Assembly: GCA_024762925.1 (NCBI GenBank)
Contig: JANTGM010000018.1
Location: 17,495-81,494, forward strand
Direction of reading: 5' to 3'
Length of the DNA stretch: 64,000 nt
DNA from: Kofleriaceae bacterium
Lineage (GTDB): Bacteria > Myxococcota_A > Polyangia > Haliangiales > Haliangiaceae
Shown: piece by piece, positions 61,946 through 64,000 of the stretch
How positions within the stretch are numbered: the first letter of the stretch is position 1
Layout of the letters: each line of letters opens with the position of its first letter
Notes under the pieces: generated by a model
The model's input: the letters and a program-made list of their open reading frames with translations, nothing else
The model's database searches: none
What the model was told of the DNA's origin: nothing
Position numbers and translations under genes: made by a program

Positions 61946-63568
61946 GTGCGCGTTGCAATTCGAGGACATCTCTTCCTATTGGTGTTCTGCCTGGCCCTCG
62001 GATGTGGCGAAGATGGCAGCACTTCTGACACGATATTCGTGGACGAAGCGGCCGAACCAGGAGGCGATGGTAGCGAGGCAAGCCCCTTCACCGGTGTGGG
62101 GGAAGCACTCACAGATGTTCCACCTGGTGGGCTTGTTTATGTGGCGCCGGGAACATACCCCGTGCCGTCTTCATGGAACTTTGACGCTGCAGTCACAGTC
62201 CTGGGCTCGCTAAAAGCACCGACAGTTTTTGTTGCGGATAGCGGAGAGACGATCGCGTGGAGCGGCTCGGCAGAGGAGCTGATTACGATCCGCGATGTTG
62301 CATTTCAATCCGCGTTCCAAGTTGAGCGCGGAAACCTCGAGTTGCGAAGCGTTTCGGTGGAGGGCGTTGGCCCCGCATTGAGCCTAAGCAATGCAACCGT
62401 GAACATGACCCAGGTGGACGTCAACGTGTCTGAAGCCGCCTCCTCCGGAGACTACGCCGATGATGCGTTGCTTGTACACAAGTCGAGCCTCGACTGGTCG
62501 CAAGGCAGTGCAGTGGACGCACCAGATCGCGGCATTGTAATCGAGGAGTCTTCGGTGACGATGGATGATGTTGCGATTTCGAGTGGGATGCGAGCAGCTG
62601 TGCATCTTGTTGAGGACTCTGAGCTAACAGCGAGCGCCCTGCAACTATCCGACTCTGGGTTGGGTGTCTTCGTTCAGAACAGTTCTTTGATGCTCACGAA
62701 CTCGGAGATCTATCGAACGGAACAGACATCTATCCTCGGAGGTATGGCTAGCGTGATTCACGTCGAGGACTCCCGTTTTCAGGACAGCCCCAGCGGATTC
62801 ATCGCCGCAAGCTTGAACTCTACCTCCGTGACACTAAGGCGCAACACCTTCCTCCGAGCAGTCTCCGACAACTGCGTGACTGTCAGTGCGGGAACCCTCC
62901 TCGCCGAGGACAATGTCATCAACACCTGTGCCGGTGCGGGAATCTCCGCTCTTGGAGTCGCAGTAGAGATTCGCGACAACGAGATTCGGAACATCCTTCC
63001 CGACCTCATTGTCGGTATCGTCGCAACCGCGATCTCAACGACAGATTCAACGGGAAGCATTGAGCGAAACACAATTGCAGAAACAATGGACAACGGAATT
63101 AGCATCATCGACTCGGTTGTAGTCGTCGACAGCAACACAATTGGACCAGTCCATGGTTCGGGAATTAGCTATGTCGATGGTCCTACCACCAGGTCGCAGT
63201 TTTCGAACAACCTGATCACTGAGGCGACAGGCGCAGGCATCATCGTCCTGAACGCAAGTGTTGGCGTTGAGGGCAATACGATTGCCGATACAAAACTCAG
63301 TAGTGGCACAAGCTTTGGCGATGGCATTGTCTTTGGCTCGGCCGCCAATGTGACAGTCACAGCGAATACGGTAACAGGCAGCGTTCGAAGCGGCATTCTC
63401 TTCTTCGACGGCGCACAAGGTGAAGTTCGCGACAATGCAGCCAGCGGCAACGGCCAGTATGGTGTGAGCGAACTTTGCATCGGCGAGCCAAATCAAGTTG
63501 TGGTTGGCAAGAACATGCTCATGGGCAACACAGCGGGCGAATCCCAACTATGCTCTCTATTGCAATAG
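61946..63568 (+). CDS. Right-handed beta-helix lipoprotein
   Basis: 540 residues from GTG 61946. The leader VRVAIRGHLFLLVFCLALGC with a lipobox (LGCG) is supported; GTG 61931 is an alternative. After an acidic region (DEAAEPGGDGSEASPFTGVG), the protein is a right-handed parallel beta-helix with 'N.I......GI...' rungs: NATVNMTQVDVNVSEAASSG, NTFLRAVSDNCVTVSAGTLL, DNVINTCAGAGISALGVAVE, NTIAETMDNGISIIDSVVVV and NTVTGSVRSGILFFDGAQGE. Such proteins often bind or degrade polysaccharides. No catalytic residues are evident. The gene begins 116 bp from the divergent MYXO-CTERM gene. It is followed by a 133-bp gap and a repeat element. Confidence 0.87.
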   Translation: MRVAIRGHLFLLVFCLALGCGEDGSTSDTIFVDEAAEPGGDGSEASPFTGVGEALTDVPPGGLVYVAPGTYPVPSSWNFDAAVTVLGSLKAPTVFVADSGETIAWSGSAEELITIRDVAFQSAFQVERGNLELRSVSVEGVGPALSLSNATVNMTQVDVNVSEAASSGDYADDALLVHKSSLDWSQGSAVDAPDRGIVIEESSVTMDDVAISSGMRAAVHLVEDSELTASALQLSDSGLGVFVQNSSLMLTNSEIYRTEQTSILGGMASVIHVEDSRFQDSPSGFIAASLNSTSVTLRRNTFLRAVSDNCVTVSAGTLLAEDNVINTCAGAGISALGVAVEIRDNEIRNILPDLIVGIVATAISTTDSTGSIERNTIAETMDNGISIIDSVVVVDSNTIGPVHGSGISYVDGPTTRSQFSNNLITEATGAGIIVLNASVGVEGNTIADTKLSSGTSFGDGIVFGSAANVTVTANTVTGSVRSGILFFDGAQGEVRDNAASGNGQYGVSELCIGEPNQVVVGKNMLMGNTAGESQLCSLLQ

Positions 63569-64000
63569 AGAGTCTCCCTTATCGACGCTACGACCAAACG
63601 CTTCGTTGGCCTTGGGGGCTTTTGAAGGGCGATGCCTCATATGGCAACAATGCTCCCCTTCATCGATTTGCTTCCTCGCCAGGTCAAAGGCGCACGCCGC
63701 CCTAGTGCGCGATCCATGGACATTGATTCGTGATCGCGAAGTCAGCTCGTTTGCTGCGAGGCGGGAAGAGGGAGTTTGCTGGGGCAAGCGACCGAGGAAC
63801 AACGAAGAAGACTGGCTGAGCCAGTCTCTCCAGCGGGCGAGAAGACGAGTGTTCTATATTCATGAATCGCACACTAGTGTGCGGCTCAGAGGAATAGAAA
63901 TGTGCTGGCGACGGGAGCTCGTGCTTTGACAAGGCGCGAAGGACGACCTTGCTGGGGCAAGGAAGGATCTGAGCAACGATGAGCCGAAGGCGTTCAAAGG
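63569..64000. other. Gene-free right edge with a repeat element
   Basis: 432 bp to the window end without a supported gene. It contains the element at 63702-63877 and then about 120 bp including GCTGGGGCAAG (about 63951-63961), a string also found inside the element. This may be a second, degraded, element-like sequence that continues past the window. Confidence 0.5.
63702..63877 (+). mobile_element. CTAG-ended MITE-like element, full copy (176 bp)
   Basis: Begins CTAGTGCGCGATCCATGGAC and ends TTCATGAATCGCACACTAG. It contains the central palindrome GACTGGCTGAGCCAGTC. Compared with the 18801 copy it lacks one G near the start of the interior (GCTGCGAGG against GCTGGCGAGG) and a few bases in the right arm. 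It is not at a gene's stop codon: the beta-helix gene ends 133 bp before it. Confidence 0.88.

Noticed and set aside
1..64000. tRNA, rRNA, CRISPR, attachment sites or replication origin
   Set aside because: Intergenic regions were read for cloverleaf-like TTC-loop sequences, regular spacers and DnaA-box clusters; none convincing was found.

Overview
The window looks like chromosomal DNA of a member of the Myxococcota or a close deltaproteobacterial relative. Three features point that way. There are three Hanks-type Ser/Thr kinases with C-terminal extracytoplasmic tails (34919-36400, 694-2700, 38731-40353), one of them translationally coupled to an FHA-sigma54 activator. There are many lipoproteins with Asp/Ala-rich linkers of the 'DAG..DAD' style and Cys-rich Dickkopf-like repeats. 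Two proteins end in a MYXO-CTERM-type sorting tail (59282-60838 and 60952-61830). Base composition appears lower in GC than that of cultured fruiting myxobacteria (estimated by eye), so an uncultured or Bradymonas-like lineage is possible. No rRNA, tRNA, CRISPR array, phage or recognisable transposase gene was found.

Layout. 1-8.1 kb: a partial secreted protein, a PEGA-tailed kinase with a 12-bp minisatellite, a DUF1444-like protein, a TIGR02996-type protein abutting an antisense nucleotidyltransferase relic, an ATC-hydrolase-like fragment and a CxxCH lipoprotein. 8.4-15.6 kb: lipoproteins, a pair of repeat elements, a TapT (DTW-domain) tRNA-modification gene coupled to an MsbA-like ABC exporter, TesB thioesterase, an FKBP lipoprotein and YheU. 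16-25.5 kb: a large lipoprotein, a dienelactone-hydrolase-like enzyme, a leucine-rich-repeat protein and a giant Sel1/coiled-coil protein. 25.7-34.7 kb: a hybrid histidine kinase, a glycine-rich surface lipoprotein, a PLP enzyme, a polytopic membrane protein and lipoproteins. 34.9-41.7 kb: two kinase loci (kinase, TPR protein, lipoprotein; and sigma54/FHA regulator, kinase). 41.7-50.6 kb: an FG-GAP-like lipoprotein, a sialidase-like protein, a ferredoxin-flavoprotein fusion, a Sel1 lipoprotein, a HEAT-repeat protein and a cupredoxin-like protein. 50.7-52.6 kb: an acyl-CoA dehydrogenase behind a FadR-like operator. 52.9-63.6 kb: a spermidine-synthase-like protein, envelope proteins, a PLD-family protein, the MYXO-CTERM metalloprotease and a beta-helix lipoprotein.

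The most unusual feature is a dispersed family of about 180-bp non-coding elements with imperfect terminal inverted repeats that begin and end in CTAG, plus a central palindrome. Three full-length copies, one internally deleted copy, one half copy and possible isolated ends are present. In three cases the terminal CTAG supplies the TAG stop codon of the neighbouring gene, and one copy lies 5 bp from a metalloprotease start and carries in-frame ATG codons. This fits a MITE- or REP-like family that targets CTAG.

Functionally the window is dominated by cell-envelope proteins and signal transduction, with scattered lipid metabolism (TesB, acyl-CoA dehydrogenase). Many genes are recognisable only as secreted or lipid-anchored proteins without a known role. 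All family calls come from reading motifs by eye; none was checked against a database.
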